From the NCBI RefSeq assembly GCF_947504105.1, contig NZ_CANNGP010000010.1, positions 1-64,000 of the forward strand: a stretch of DNA of 64,000 nt, given 5' to 3'. The number at the start of each line of letters is the position of its first letter. Positions within the stretch are counted from its first letter, which is position 1. The notes beneath the pieces are model-generated. The model did no database searches. It saw only the letters and a list, made by a program, of their open reading frames with translations, and was not told the DNA's origin. The position numbers and the translations under genes are program-made. Of the stretch, positions 42,146-53,210 are shown in pieces. The DNA is from an uncultured Tateyamaria sp. (lineage in GTDB: Bacteria > Pseudomonadota > Alphaproteobacteria > Rhodobacterales > Rhodobacteraceae).

Positions 42146-43915
42146 ATGCAATACCACCTCAACGGCTTCCGCCCCGTCGATCCGACCCATCACCCGCAAG
42201 CCGACACCAAAACAGACACCGACGTCTTGATCGTTGGCACCGGGCCTGCGGGCCCCACCCTCGCCGCCTACCTCGCGCAATTCTCCCGTATCCGCACCCG
42301 CATCGTTGAACAGCGCGACGGGCCGCTGGTCATGGGGCAAGCCGACGGCATCGCCTGCCGCACGATGGAGATGTTCGAGGCGTTCGGCTTTGCGCACCTG
42401 GTCAACCGCGAAGCCTACCACGTCAACGAAACCACCTTCTGGAACCCCGACGCGAGCGGAAACATCACCCGCACAGGCCGCATCGACGATGTTGAAGAGG
42501 GCCTCTCCGAACAGCCCCACGTGATCCTCAGCCAGGCGCGGGTGCACGACTTCTACCTCGACCTGATGCGCAACGCCCCGACCCGCCTCGAACCCGAATA
42601 CGGCACCCAAGTCACAGGTCTGACCATCCATGACGAAGGCCCTGTTGCGGTCGACACGAACCACGGCACGATCAATGCCCGCTATGTCATCGGCTGTGAC
42701 GGCGCCCGCAGCGCAGTACGAAAAGCGCTCCAAATCCAGCTCAAGGGCGAAGCCGAAAACGCCGCCTGGGGCGTCATGGACATCCTCGCCACCACCGACT
42801 TCCCCGACATCCGGCTCAAAACGGCCATCCAATCCAAGGACCAAGGCAGCCTCCTGATCATCCCGCGCGAAGGCGGGTACATGGTCCGCTTCTACATCGA
42901 ACTGGCGAAACTCAACCCGGATGAACGGGTGGCAGACCGGGACCTGACACCAGATGACCTGATCGCGGCGGCAAAACGCATCCTCGCGCCCTACACGCTC
43001 GACGTAAAAGACATCGTCTGGTGGTCTGTCTACGAAATCGGGCAGCGCGTGACCGACCAGTTCGCCGACACGGGCCCCGATGACGCCACACCGCCAAGGG
43101 TCTTCATCGCAGGCGACGCCTGCCACACCCACAGCCCCAAGGCGGGGCAAGGGATGAACGTGTCGATGCAGGACGCGTTCAACCTTGGTTGGAAACTGCA
43201 ATCGGTGCTGGAAGGGCGGGCCTCACCTGACCTCCTGCACACATACTCCGCCGAACGGCAGGCCATCGCACAGGACCTGATCGACTTCGACCGCGACTTT
43301 GCCCGGGCCTTTGCCGCACGGGGGCAAGACCCGCAAACCTTCCAAAACCACTTCCAGAAACACGCGCGCTACACCGCCGGGGTCGAAACGCGCTACGCCC
43401 CGGGCCGCCTCACCGGTCCAAACGATCACCAGGCACTCGCCACCGGGTTCACGATCGGCAAAAGGTTTCACTCGGCCCCGGTCATCCGCTGGGCAGACGC
43501 CAAATCCATACAGCTTGGCCACACCATCATGGCTGACGGACGATGGCAGCTGTTTCACTTTGCAGGCGACACTGACCATACGGGTACGCTGGCAAAGATC
43601 ATCGCCAGCCATACCCCGGAAAACCACGACCCCGACAGCATCATCGATATGCGCACCATCGTCCAAACCGGACACAGGGAAACCCATACGGACATTGCAC
43701 GCTTTCCGACCAAGGGCGCGCTGAACCTGCGCGACATGGAAAAGCTGTTTTGCCCCGATCCCGATGCCGACATCTTCGATATGCGCGGGATCGACCGCAA
43801 GACCGGGGCGCTCGTCCTCGTGCGCCCCGGTCAGTACGTGTCACATGTCCTGCCACCGGGGCAGCAAGACGCACTCGTCAATTGGTTCACTCAAATCTTC
43901 GGCAGCCGGACTTAG
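42146..43915 (+). CDS. FAD-dependent aromatic monooxygenase (phenol hydroxylase/PHBH type)
   Basis: 589 residues. N-terminal VLIVGTGPAGPTLAAYLAQ (FAD Rossmann GxGxxG), central VIGCDGARSAVRK (DG motif) and FIAGDACHTHSPKAGQGMNVSMQDAFNLGWKL (GD motif binding FAD ribityl). The C-terminal 160 residues resemble the thioredoxin-like domain of phenol 2-monooxygenases. Would hydroxylate an aromatic ring with NAD(P)H and O2. No aromatic-ring-cleavage genes are nearby. Convergent with the YceI gene with a 4-base overlap. Confidence 0.88.
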   Translation: MQYHLNGFRPVDPTHHPQADTKTDTDVLIVGTGPAGPTLAAYLAQFSRIRTRIVEQRDGPLVMGQADGIACRTMEMFEAFGFAHLVNREAYHVNETTFWNPDASGNITRTGRIDDVEEGLSEQPHVILSQARVHDFYLDLMRNAPTRLEPEYGTQVTGLTIHDEGPVAVDTNHGTINARYVIGCDGARSAVRKALQIQLKGEAENAAWGVMDILATTDFPDIRLKTAIQSKDQGSLLIIPREGGYMVRFYIELAKLNPDERVADRDLTPDDLIAAAKRILAPYTLDVKDIVWWSVYEIGQRVTDQFADTGPDDATPPRVFIAGDACHTHSPKAGQGMNVSMQDAFNLGWKLQSVLEGRASPDLLHTYSAERQAIAQDLIDFDRDFARAFAARGQDPQTFQNHFQKHARYTAGVETRYAPGRLTGPNDHQALATGFTIGKRFHSAPVIRWADAKSIQLGHTIMADGRWQLFHFAGDTDHTGTLAKIIASHTPENHDPDSIIDMRTIVQTGHRETHTDIARFPTKGALNLRDMEKLFCPDPDADIFDMRGIDRKTGALVLVRPGQYVSHVLPPGQQDALVNWFTQIFGSRT

Positions 43916-44505
43916 CCGCCCGTCCCATCGGCATCGAACATCAGGCGCATGGTCACCGGCACGGTACGCACGATGTTGGGCAAGCTTGCCAGTTCCATCA
44001 ACTTGTCCACGGCAGGATCAATTTCAGCATCGGCAGTGGAGAGGAACATCATGCTGTCGGTCGTGACCATCACCTTGTCCTCCGTCACGCGCATCACGAA
44101 CATGTCGCCATACATCGGCACCTCGACGCCCAACAGGTCAAGGGTGCCCTCAACCTCCATCACCGCGCTGTCACCCACGGCCACGGCCTCCATCGCGGCC
44201 ATTTCGATCTGGGCCGAGACCGCGGCGCGCGGCGCATTCTTGAACACATGCTCGACCATACGTTCGTTGCGGATGTCGATATTCGTTTCCACTGACGACA
44301 AATCGATGCCAAGTGTCACGCTGCCATCTTCAGCCACGCCACCATTGATGGATGAAAAGCTGTGCACCTCGCCCGTGTCGTTGAACTTGATCGACCCAAA
44401 TGCCAGCTGCGATGCGCTGCCATCCAGCGTCCAGCTGTCGGCCTGTGCAGCGGTTGCGGCCAGCGCCAATCCAAGGCCAAGTGCTGCGGTACGAAGTGAA
44501 AACAT
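43912..44505 (-). CDS. YceI-family periplasmic protein
   Basis: 197 residues from the ATG at 44505, preceded by GGGAGG. Signal peptide FSLRTAALGLGLALAATAAQA. The body begins DSWTLDGSASQLAFGSIKFNDTGEVHSFSSINGGV, typical of the YceI lipocalin-like barrel that binds isoprenoid or other lipids. Periplasmic; cellular role unknown. A 257-base gap separates it from the divergent mreB and must hold both promoters. Confidence 0.85.
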   Translation of the reverse strand: MFSLRTAALGLGLALAATAAQADSWTLDGSASQLAFGSIKFNDTGEVHSFSSINGGVAEDGSVTLGIDLSSVETNIDIRNERMVEHVFKNAPRAAVSAQIEMAAMEAVAVGDSAVMEVEGTLDLLGVEVPMYGDMFVMRVTEDKVMVTTDSMMFLSTADAEIDPAVDKLMELASLPNIVRTVPVTMRLMFDADGTGG

Positions 44506-44687
44506 GTGTTCCTCCCGAATTGAATTTAATCCGGACGAACATGTCCGGTTCAAATGACAACACGGCACACCACAGCTTTATTCACGCCCCCCGGGAAAAA
44601 ATGTGGCGACATCAAAACAGCTTGGCAGGACCTTGCCGATTGCTCCTTGTTTTCGGCCCTTTCGTCCTAATGCCCACGCCCTTATAA

Positions 44688-45809
<1,122 letters not shown>

Positions 45810-45865
45810 CGCAAATTAACTTTTGCTCAAACCTAAGCCTCTGATAAGGTTTGGTAAAAGCAAAG

Positions 45866-45881
45866 TGTCCCCGCGGGGACA
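45866..45881. repeat. 16-bp perfect palindrome, copy 2
   Basis: TGTCCCCGCGGGGACA in the 147-base mreB-mreC spacer, identical to 16625-16640. As RNA it could form a short stem; as DNA it could be a protein-binding site. Confidence 0.65.
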
Positions 45882-45956
45882 AAATTTGGCCGCTTGCTAC
45901 GTCGTGGCAAATGTCGGACCATTCCGGGAACGGACCAGATTTGAGGTGACATCGCC

Positions 45957-46847
45957 TTGGCCAAGGACCGCGCACAGATAGATTATGGCGGCCCGCTGCG
46001 GCGGCTGGTTCTGGCTGTGCTGGTGCTGGTTTTGGCCGGCACATTTTTGGTCTGGCGCATCGACAGCCCGCGCGTCGAACGGTTCCGGGCGCAAGTGACG
46101 GACCGGATCGTGCCGAACATGGATTGGGCGATGGCCCCGGTCACAGGCACCATCAACCTGTTCCGCGATTTCCAAAGCTACCGCCGTATCGCCGAACAGA
46201 ACACCGAACTGCGCCGCGAGTTGCGCCAGATGCAGGCGTGGAAAGAGGCGGCCCTCCAGCTTGAACAGGAAAACGCGCGGCTTCTTGACCTTAACAACGT
46301 CCGGCTGGACCCCCGCCTGACCTACATCACCGGCGTGGTGCTGGCGGACTCTGGCTCACCTTTCCGCCAGTCCGTGTTGCTGAACGTCGGCGCGCGCGAC
46401 GGCATCGTCGAAGGCTGGGCCACCATGGACGGCATCGGTCTTGTAGGTCGCATCTCGGGCATGGCGCAGAATACCGCGCGCGTGATCATGGTCACCGACG
46501 CCTCCAGCCGCGTGCCCGCGATCATCCAGCCCTCCGGGCAGAACGCCATCGTGGCGGGCGACAACTCTGCCGCCCCGCCCATCGACTTTCTGGAAAATCC
46601 AGACCTTGTCCGCCCCGGTGACAGGGTGATCAGCAGTGGCGACGGCGGTGTCTTCCCCGCAGGTCTCCTCATTGGGCAGGTGGCTGCGGACCCCGGCGGG
46701 CGGTTGCGCGTGCGGCTGGCCGCGGACTACGAACGGCTCGAATTCCTGCGCGTCCTACGCCACTACGGCAACGAACCCGTCACGGATGACAGTAACGTGC
46801 TGGCCCCCGGCGGCGCCGCGCTTCTGGAAACAGAGGTCGCGGAATGA
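45957..46847 (+). CDS. mreC: Rod-shape-determining protein MreC
   Basis: 296 residues. One N-terminal membrane helix (LVLAVLVLVLAGTFLVW), a coiled-coil stretch around residues 65-105 (RIAEQNTELRRELRQMQAWKEAALQLEQENARLLDL), and the periplasmic beta-barrel pair (VLLNVGARDGIVEGWATMDG, GDRVISSGDGGVFPAGLLIG). Bridges MreB to PBP2 and activates it. A TTG start with GAGGTG upstream fits best. Overlaps mreD by 4 bases (ATGA). Confidence 0.93.
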   Translation: MAKDRAQIDYGGPLRRLVLAVLVLVLAGTFLVWRIDSPRVERFRAQVTDRIVPNMDWAMAPVTGTINLFRDFQSYRRIAEQNTELRRELRQMQAWKEAALQLEQENARLLDLNNVRLDPRLTYITGVVLADSGSPFRQSVLLNVGARDGIVEGWATMDGIGLVGRISGMAQNTARVIMVTDASSRVPAIIQPSGQNAIVAGDNSAAPPIDFLENPDLVRPGDRVISSGDGGVFPAGLLIGQVAADPGGRLRVRLAADYERLEFLRVLRHYGNEPVTDDSNVLAPGGAALLETEVAE

Positions 46848-47386
46848 TTGATACCGCCCCTTCCTCTCGCCTCTGGACCATGCGCATCGCCTTCTCGGCG
46901 CTGACACTGCTGATCCTGTTCCTGCATCTGCTGCCGCTTCAAACGGCGACAGGCGGGCTGATCTGGCCCGATTTTCTGCTGCTCTTTGCATTGGCCTGGT
47001 CGGTACGTCGCCCGGACTACGTGCCCGCCACCCTGCTGGCCGTGCTGTTCCTGATGGCCGATCTGCTGCTGCAACGCCCACCCGGCCTTTGGGCGCTGCT
47101 CGCACTCATTGCCTGCGAACAAATGAAGACACAGTCGCGGTCCCTGCGGGATGCGAGCCTCGCCACCGAATTGGTGTCGGCTGTGCTGTGGATCGTAGGC
47201 ATCGGCATTGCCTATCGTTTGACGCTGGCCGTCCTGCTTGTCGAGGTGCCACAACTCGGCCCCACGCTGATCCAGATCGTGGTAACAGCCATTGCATACC
47301 CGGTGGTCGTGACGATCACCCACGTGCTAATGGGCGTGCGCAAACCAACGCCCGGCGATATTGACGGCAAGGGGGTACGATCATGA
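46844..47386 (+). CDS. mreD: Rod-shape-determining protein MreD
   Basis: 180 residues, about five or six membrane helices (FSALTLLILFLHLLPL, PDFLLLFALAW, PATLLAVLFLMADLLL and others), as in the MreD family of the elongasome. Weakly conserved at sequence level; assignment rests on topology and its place between mreC and mrdA, both coupled by ATGA overlaps. Confidence 0.9.
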   Translation: MIDTAPSSRLWTMRIAFSALTLLILFLHLLPLQTATGGLIWPDFLLLFALAWSVRRPDYVPATLLAVLFLMADLLLQRPPGLWALLALIACEQMKTQSRSLRDASLATELVSAVLWIVGIGIAYRLTLAVLLVEVPQLGPTLIQIVVTAIAYPVVVTITHVLMGVRKPTPGDIDGKGVRS

Positions 47387-49326
47387 AACGACCCCGCGTC
47401 GATACCGAGGCAAACCACCGCTTGGTGACCCGCCGCGCGGCAATCCTGGGTGGGGTGCAGCTGGCCTTTGTCGGCGCGCTTGGCGCGCGTATGCAGTTCC
47501 TACAGGTCGATCAGGCCGACCAGTTCCGTCTGCTGGCCGAAGAAAACCGGATCAACATCCGACTTATCCCTCCATCGCGCGGTGAAATCTTTGACCGCAA
47601 CGGCGTGCCCCTGGCCCGCAACGTGCCCAGCTATCGCATCGTCATCGTGCGCGAAGACGCAAACGACGTCGAAGAGGTGGTGCAGGAACTCAGCAAACTC
47701 GTGTCGCTTGACCCGGGCGAGGTTCAACGCGCCATGGCCGAGATGAAACGCTCTGCCCCTTTCCTGCCCATTACCTTCGCCGACGAAGTCAGCTGGGAAG
47801 ACCTGAGCCGCGTCAGCGTCAACGCTCCGGCCCTGCCCGGCGTCACGCCCGAGGTGGGCCTGAGCCGCGTTTACCCGCTGGGATCGGACTATGCCCACGT
47901 GCTGGGCTATGTCGGACCGGTCAGCGACTACGATCTTGAGCGCATCGAGGACCCGGACCAGTTGCTGCGCATCCCCCGGTTCCAGATCGGTAAGGTTGGG
48001 GTCGAAGCAAAGGTCGAAGAGAATCTGCGCGGCAAGGCGGGTGCTCGCCGGGTCGAGGTCAACGCTGCGGGCCGGGTGATGCGCGAGTTGGACCGACAGG
48101 AAGGTATCGCCGGGTCCGATATGCAACTGACCATCGACGCCAAATTGCAAAGCTATGTGCAGGCACGTCTGAGTGGCGAAAGCGCCAGTGCAGTGGTCAT
48201 GGACGTCCGATCTGGCGATCTGATGGCGATTGCATCAGCACCAACCTTTGACCCGAACCTGTTCGTGCGGGGCATTTCCAGCCGCGACTACAAGGCTCTG
48301 ACCAAAAACAAGTACCGCCCTCTGGCGTCCAAGACAGTGCAGGGCACGTATCCGCCCGGCTCGACCTTCAAGATGATCACAGCCATGGCCGCGCTCGAAG
48401 CCGGGCTGATTGGTCCGGACGAAACAGTCTATTGCCCCGGTCACCTGACGGTCAGCGGCCGCCGCTTCCATTGCTGGAAACGCGCGGGGCATGGTTGGGT
48501 TGATCTGGAAACATCGCTGAAACGATCGTGCGACGTCTATTACTATGACCTTGCCGTCAAGGTCGGGATTGAAAAGATCACCGCCATGGCCAACCGGTTT
48601 GGGCTCGGCGAACGCCACGATATCCCCATGTCAGCGGTGGCCAGAGGTCTGACTCCGACCAAAGACTGGAAGCGAAGCGTGCATGATCAAAGCTGGGTCG
48701 TGGGTGACACCGTGAATGCCTCGATCGGCCAGGGCTTCATGCTTGCCTCGCCCCTGCAGCTGGCAGTGATGACGGCGCGGCTGGCATCGGGCATGGCCGT
48801 CAAGCCGCGCCTGATCAAGACCATCGACGGGATCGAACAGCCCTCGGGTGCGGGTGAAAGCTTGGGCATGAACGAAAACAACCTGCGCAAGATGCGCCGG
48901 GCCATGTATGCCGTGGTCAACGACAGGCGCGGCACGGCCTATGGCAGCCGCATCATCGAAGATGCGGTGCGCATGGCGGGCAAGACCGGCACCAGCCAGG
49001 TCCGCAACATCACCGCCGCCGAACGACGCGCGGGCGTGGTCCGGAACGAGGACCTGCCATGGGAACGCCGCGACCACGCGCTGTTCGTGAACTTCGCGCC
49101 CTATGACGAACCGAAATACGCGGTGGCCGTGGTGGTCGAGCATGGCGGCGGCGGATCCAAGGCCGCGGCCCCCATCGCCCGTGACGTGACCTTGCAGGCG
49201 CTCTATGATGGTGAGCCCCCGCTTGATGCCTACCCGACCAAGGATCGGGGCCGGATCGAGACCCAGCAACAGGTCCTGCGCGGTATACAACCGGTCGCCA
49301 ACATCTCGGGGCGCGATCAGGCATGA
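47383..49326 (+). CDS. mrdA: Penicillin-binding protein 2 (transpeptidase)
   Basis: 647 residues. N-terminal membrane anchor (about 22-42), dimerisation/pedestal domain, then the class B transpeptidase: PPGSTFKMITAM (SxxK nucleophile), the SCDVYYYDLA region (SxN-like) and AGKTGTSQVR (KTG). Crosslinks peptidoglycan during cell elongation with RodA. Overlaps mreD and rodA by 4 bases each, so the whole operon is translationally coupled. Confidence 0.96.
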   Translation: MKRPRVDTEANHRLVTRRAAILGGVQLAFVGALGARMQFLQVDQADQFRLLAEENRINIRLIPPSRGEIFDRNGVPLARNVPSYRIVIVREDANDVEEVVQELSKLVSLDPGEVQRAMAEMKRSAPFLPITFADEVSWEDLSRVSVNAPALPGVTPEVGLSRVYPLGSDYAHVLGYVGPVSDYDLERIEDPDQLLRIPRFQIGKVGVEAKVEENLRGKAGARRVEVNAAGRVMRELDRQEGIAGSDMQLTIDAKLQSYVQARLSGESASAVVMDVRSGDLMAIASAPTFDPNLFVRGISSRDYKALTKNKYRPLASKTVQGTYPPGSTFKMITAMAALEAGLIGPDETVYCPGHLTVSGRRFHCWKRAGHGWVDLETSLKRSCDVYYYDLAVKVGIEKITAMANRFGLGERHDIPMSAVARGLTPTKDWKRSVHDQSWVVGDTVNASIGQGFMLASPLQLAVMTARLASGMAVKPRLIKTIDGIEQPSGAGESLGMNENNLRKMRRAMYAVVNDRRGTAYGSRIIEDAVRMAGKTGTSQVRNITAAERRAGVVRNEDLPWERRDHALFVNFAPYDEPKYAVAVVVEHGGGGSKAAAPIARDVTLQALYDGEPPLDAYPTKDRGRIETQQQVLRGIQPVANISGRDQA

Positions 49327-50471
49327 GTTATCTTGAGTATACGGTCAAACACGTCCCCACAGGGCCGCGCAAGATCCTGTTCCTGAACTGGCCCCTCGCC
49401 CTTTTGCTGGCTGCCGTAGCCGGGGTCGGGTTCCTGATGCTGTATTCTGTGGCAGGCGGGTCATTCAGCCCGTGGGCCGAGCCGCAAATGAAACGATTTG
49501 CCTTGGGCTTTGTGCTGATGCTGATCGTGGCGATGGTCCCTATCTGGTTTTGGCGCAGCATGGCCGGGGTGGCCTATTTGACGTCGCTGTTGTTGCTGGT
49601 GGCCGTTGAGTTCTTCGGCTCTGTCGGTATGGGTGCGCAGCGGTGGATTGACTTGGGTTTTATGCGGCTGCAGCCCTCCGAGTTGATGAAAATCACACTC
49701 GTCATGATGTTGGCGGCCTACTACGACTGGCTGCCAATCGCACGCAAATCACGGCCCTTCTGGGTGCTGTTGCCTGTGGTGCTGATCCTGATCCCCGTGG
49801 CCCTGGTGCTGCGTCAACCGGACCTTGGCACATCCATCCTGCTGCTGGCGGCCGGGGGCGGGTTGATGTTTCTGGCGGGGGTGCACTGGGCGTATTTTGC
49901 TGCCGTGATTGCAGCCGCTGCTGGGCTGATCACAACCGTGTTCCAGTCGCGTGGCACCGAGTGGCAGCTGCTTAAAGACTATCAGTACCGCCGCATCGAT
50001 ACGTTTCTTGATCCGGCCTCGGATCCGCTGGGCGCGGGCTACCACATCACGCAATCCAAGATCGCGTTGGGATCTGGCGGCTGGACGGGCCGTGGGTTCA
50101 TGCAAGGCACACAGTCGCGGCTGAACTTCCTGCCCGAAAAGCACACCGACTTCATCTTTACCACGCTGGCCGAAGAGTTCGGGTTCATCGGAGCGTTTTC
50201 CCTGCTGGCCCTTTATGCACTTATCATCTTGTTCTGTGTGGCCTCAGCCCTGACCAACAAGGACCGGTTTTCATCGCTTCTGACCCTTGGCATCGCGCTA
50301 AACTTTTTTCTGTTCTTTGCGGTCAACATGTCGATGGTCATGGGGCTTGCCCCGGTTGTCGGTGTCCCTCTGCCCCTTGTCAGCTATGGCGGGTCCGCGA
50401 TGCTGGTTGTCATGCTGGCCTTTGGTTTTGCCCAAAGCGCGCATGTGCATCGGCCGCGGCAGGGACACTGA
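49323..50471 (+). CDS. rodA: SEDS-family peptidoglycan glycosyltransferase RodA
   Basis: 382 residues with about ten membrane helices. SEDS signatures include QPSELMKITLVMMLA, LRQPDLGTSILL (with the catalytic Asp in the loop), GGWTGRGFMQGTQSRLNFLPEKHTDF and GVPLPLVSYGGSAM. Polymerises glycan strands from lipid II as partner of PBP2. Last gene of the mre-mrd set by clear function; a small gene follows after 2 bases. Confidence 0.96.
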   Translation: MSYLEYTVKHVPTGPRKILFLNWPLALLLAAVAGVGFLMLYSVAGGSFSPWAEPQMKRFALGFVLMLIVAMVPIWFWRSMAGVAYLTSLLLLVAVEFFGSVGMGAQRWIDLGFMRLQPSELMKITLVMMLAAYYDWLPIARKSRPFWVLLPVVLILIPVALVLRQPDLGTSILLLAAGGGLMFLAGVHWAYFAAVIAAAAGLITTVFQSRGTEWQLLKDYQYRRIDTFLDPASDPLGAGYHITQSKIALGSGGWTGRGFMQGTQSRLNFLPEKHTDFIFTTLAEEFGFIGAFSLLALYALIILFCVASALTNKDRFSSLLTLGIALNFFLFFAVNMSMVMGLAPVVGVPLPLVSYGGSAMLVVMLAFGFAQSAHVHRPRQGH

Positions 50472-50473
50472 TC

Positions 50474-50947
50474 GTGAGCCATCTGGATCCATTTCGCGCG
50501 CGGACCGTGTTATCGTTGCCTGCGGAGCGTTCGGCAGGGTGGCAGCTGAAGCGCTACGCCATTCTGGCGGATGGCCGTGCCTTTTCCGAAGAGGTTGCGA
50601 CCGCAGCAACCGCAGCTGCCATCCAACGTTTGCCGCAAGCCCGTCCACTGTCCGAGGTGGATGGCAATCACGGCATGGGTTTTCAGTTGATCCATTTTGC
50701 AGAAACCGCGGTGGTATCGCCGGCGTTCTATTGGCAATGGGGCAGCGTTCTGGCTCATATCGACCAACTGCGCGCCCCTTGGGATGACCCCACCCGCTTT
50801 GACACCGGCAGTCCCGAGGTCTTTGGCTGCGTCTGGGAGATGGAGATCGTGACCTTTGAAGTGGGTGCATGGACCTCAACCATGCTGTCGGATCACGGCG
50901 CACCGGCTGACAGGCTGCAGGCATACACGCAGAAAGTGGCTGCCTGA
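50474..50947 (+). CDS. Hypothetical protein downstream of rodA (157 aa)
   Basis: Not recognised. GTG start two bases after rodA, so part of the operon. Soluble and Trp-rich in its second half (FYWQWGSVLAHIDQLRAPW, FGCVWEMEIVTFE, WTSTML). No signal peptide or membrane helices. Codon use matches neighbours. Function unknown; an elongasome link rests only on position. Confidence 0.65.
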   Translation: MSHLDPFRARTVLSLPAERSAGWQLKRYAILADGRAFSEEVATAATAAAIQRLPQARPLSEVDGNHGMGFQLIHFAETAVVSPAFYWQWGSVLAHIDQLRAPWDDPTRFDTGSPEVFGCVWEMEIVTFEVGAWTSTMLSDHGAPADRLQAYTQKVAA

Positions 50948-51053
50948 ACGGACCCATCGCCTAACCATGTGGGCAGCATCACAAGACGCGGTTTTGCATT
51001 CGTGACCCTCAACGCTACACCAACACCCAGCTGACTTAGACGCGGAGATGCTT

Positions 51054-51464
51054 ATGGCCCTGTTTCACCTTGCCTTCAACGTAACTGATCTGGATGCGAC
51101 CCGCGCGTTCTATGGCAACCTACTGGGCTGCGCAGAGGGGCGCAGCACCGACACCTGGGTGGATTTTGATTTCTTCGGGCACCAGTTGAGCTGCCATCTG
51201 GGCAAGCCGTTCGACAGTGCACCAACAGGGAAGGTAGGGGACCACGATGTGCCAATGCCCCATTTCGGGGCCGTCCTGCCCATGTCCGACTGGCGCGCGC
51301 TGGCGGACAAGCTGCAAGCCAAGGGCATGGATTTCATCCTGTCCCCGCAGATACGGTTCGAAGGCGAACCGGGTGAGCAGAGTACGATGTTCTTCACCGA
51401 TCCCTCGGGCAATCCGATCGAGATCAAGGGCATGGCTGATCTGGACGGAGCCTTTGCCACATGA
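51054..51464 (+). CDS. VOC-family (glyoxalase-fold) protein
   Basis: 136 residues from the ATG at 51054, six bases into a longer frame, chosen because GGAG then sits at a usable distance. LFHLAFNVTDLDATRAFYGNLLGCAEG is the first beta-alpha-beta-beta-beta unit, and FFTDPSGNPIEIKGM the C-terminal unit with the metal-ligand Glu. Similar to small dioxygenase-like or glyoxalase-like VOC proteins. Coupled to the downstream reductase by ATGA. Confidence 0.82.
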   Translation: MALFHLAFNVTDLDATRAFYGNLLGCAEGRSTDTWVDFDFFGHQLSCHLGKPFDSAPTGKVGDHDVPMPHFGAVLPMSDWRALADKLQAKGMDFILSPQIRFEGEPGEQSTMFFTDPSGNPIEIKGMADLDGAFAT

Positions 51465-52393
51465 GCGTGAATGTCCTGTTTGCCGCAACCGAGGACCGTT
51501 GGGCCGAGTACGAAGCGCCCTTGCGCAAAGAGATCGCTGCCGTGGGCGTCAATGCGCATCTCGCCACCGATATCCCCGCTGATCAGGTCGACTACATCGT
51601 CTATGCACCCAATTCCGCGGTCAAGGATTTCACCCCCTTCACCCGCGCCAAGGCGGTGCTGAACCTGTGGGCAGGGGTCGAGGCCATCGTGGGCAACCCC
51701 ACCCTGCACCTGCCGCTGGCACGCATGGTCGATCCGGCGCTGACGCAAGGGATGGTAGAATGGGTGACCGGACATATCCTGAGGCTTCATCTGGGGTTGG
51801 ACGCGCATATCAATGCCACGCCGGGAACGTGGGAACCGAAGGCGCCGCCCCTGTCGTTCGACACGCGCGTGACGGTTTTGGGATTGGGAGAGTTGGGCAC
51901 GGCCTGTGCCACCGCACTGGCGGGTCTCGGGTTTCAGGTGACCGGGTGGAGCCGGTCGCAGAAAGAGGTGGATGGCATCACCTGTCTGTCTGGCGCTGAG
52001 GGTCTGGATCAAGCTCTGAGCGTTGCCGACTACTGCGTACTGATTCTGCCCAAGACCCAAGCAACTGAGAACACCCTGAATGCCCGCACATTGTCACTGA
52101 TGCCAAAGAACGCGCGCATCCTGAACCCCGGACGCGGGCCGCTGATCGATGACAACGCGCTGCTGGCCGCGCTCGACACGGGCCACATCGACCACGCCAC
52201 GCTAGACGTCTTTCGGGTAGAGCCACTGCCTGCGGATCATCCCTACTGGGCCCATCCGCGCGTCACGGTCACACCCCATATCGCGTCGGAAACCCGTGCC
52301 GCCTATTCCAGCAAAACCGTTGCCGAGAACATCCGCCGGGGCGAGGCGGGCGCGCCGTTTCTGTATCTTGTCGACCGCGGCGCGGGGTACTGA
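51461..52393 (+). CDS. ghrA: Glyoxylate/hydroxypyruvate reductase A-type dehydrogenase
   Basis: 310 residues, GhrA length. D-isomer-specific 2-hydroxyacid dehydrogenase with VTVLGLGELGTACATALAGLGF (NAD(P)-binding GxGxxG), catalytic region RILNPGRGPLIDD (Arg), later VFRVEPLPADHPYWAHPRVTVTPHIAS (Glu and His). Reduces glyoxylate or hydroxypyruvate. Overlaps the VOC gene by 4 bases. Confidence 0.88.
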   Translation: MSVNVLFAATEDRWAEYEAPLRKEIAAVGVNAHLATDIPADQVDYIVYAPNSAVKDFTPFTRAKAVLNLWAGVEAIVGNPTLHLPLARMVDPALTQGMVEWVTGHILRLHLGLDAHINATPGTWEPKAPPLSFDTRVTVLGLGELGTACATALAGLGFQVTGWSRSQKEVDGITCLSGAEGLDQALSVADYCVLILPKTQATENTLNARTLSLMPKNARILNPGRGPLIDDNALLAALDTGHIDHATLDVFRVEPLPADHPYWAHPRVTVTPHIASETRAAYSSKTVAENIRRGEAGAPFLYLVDRGAGY

Positions 52394-52485
52394 AGCAATT
52401 ACCGCACGTTTGTGCCGCGATGCGAATGCATTTGTGAACCTCAGCCCGCTTGTCGACAGTGACATCGCCCGGTTACCATCGGTGC

Positions 52486-53202
52486 ATGGACCTTTTTGGC
52501 AACGCCCTCCGCGACCGATACGCTGGTCGACGGGGTCGGATGCTTACCATCCGGCGCGACGACGGTCATGTGGACAGGCACGACCCCGATCTTTACTTCG
52601 CGCCCGCGCCCTTCGCGCATGAGATTCCTTTGCTTGAGAAAGTCGACGGGCCCGTCCTTGATGTTGGCTGTGGGGCCGGGCGAACGCTTTTATGGCTCGA
52701 AAAGCGGGGCGTATCCGCTACCGGTGTCGATCTATCCCGCGGAGCGGTCGAGGTCGCGCGGATGCGCGGATGCCAAGACGTAAGGTTCGGCGACATCATG
52801 GATCCCGAACTGCCGTTCCAAGGCAATACATTCAGGACGGCCGTCGTTTTTGGCAATAATATTGGTATCGGCGGCACCTATGCGGGTGCTGAAACGTTAT
52901 TGCGTCGCCTCGCTCACGTTGTCGCGCCGGGCGGGCAACTTCTTGTCACCGGGTTGGACATCGCAAATACTGATCAAGAACATCACCTTGCCTACCACCA
53001 GCACAACATTGAAAGGGGACGCCCGCGGGGCGAGATTGCGATGCGCTTCGAATACCGGGGGGCAGTGGAGGACTGGATACAGTGGTTCCATCCCGAGCCT
53101 GACGAACTTGAACGCATGGCAAAGGCCACCGGATGGATCGTCGAAGACATCGGGCCTGCCGTCGGGCCGTTTTACACTGGCGTTTTCTACAGGGTTGAGT
53201 GA
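52486..53202 (+). CDS. SAM-dependent methyltransferase (class I)
   Basis: 238 residues from the ATG at 52486, preferred over a TTG 12 codons upstream. SAM-binding motif I VLDVGCGAGRTLLWLEKRG, motif II ATGVDLSRGAVEVAR, and an LAHVVAPGGQLLVTGLD post-motif. C-terminal half has the beta-strand set of class I enzymes. Substrate unknown. Stands alone between the reductase and the convergent M3 peptidase. Confidence 0.85.
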   Translation: MDLFGNALRDRYAGRRGRMLTIRRDDGHVDRHDPDLYFAPAPFAHEIPLLEKVDGPVLDVGCGAGRTLLWLEKRGVSATGVDLSRGAVEVARMRGCQDVRFGDIMDPELPFQGNTFRTAVVFGNNIGIGGTYAGAETLLRRLAHVVAPGGQLLVTGLDIANTDQEHHLAYHQHNIERGRPRGEIAMRFEYRGAVEDWIQWFHPEPDELERMAKATGWIVEDIGPAVGPFYTGVFYRVE

Positions 53203-53210
53203 GGCCAGCT

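Noticed and set aside
42101-43201. 366-residue reverse frame over the FAD monooxygenase
   Set aside because: Shadow of a gene with clear FAD motifs on the + strand.
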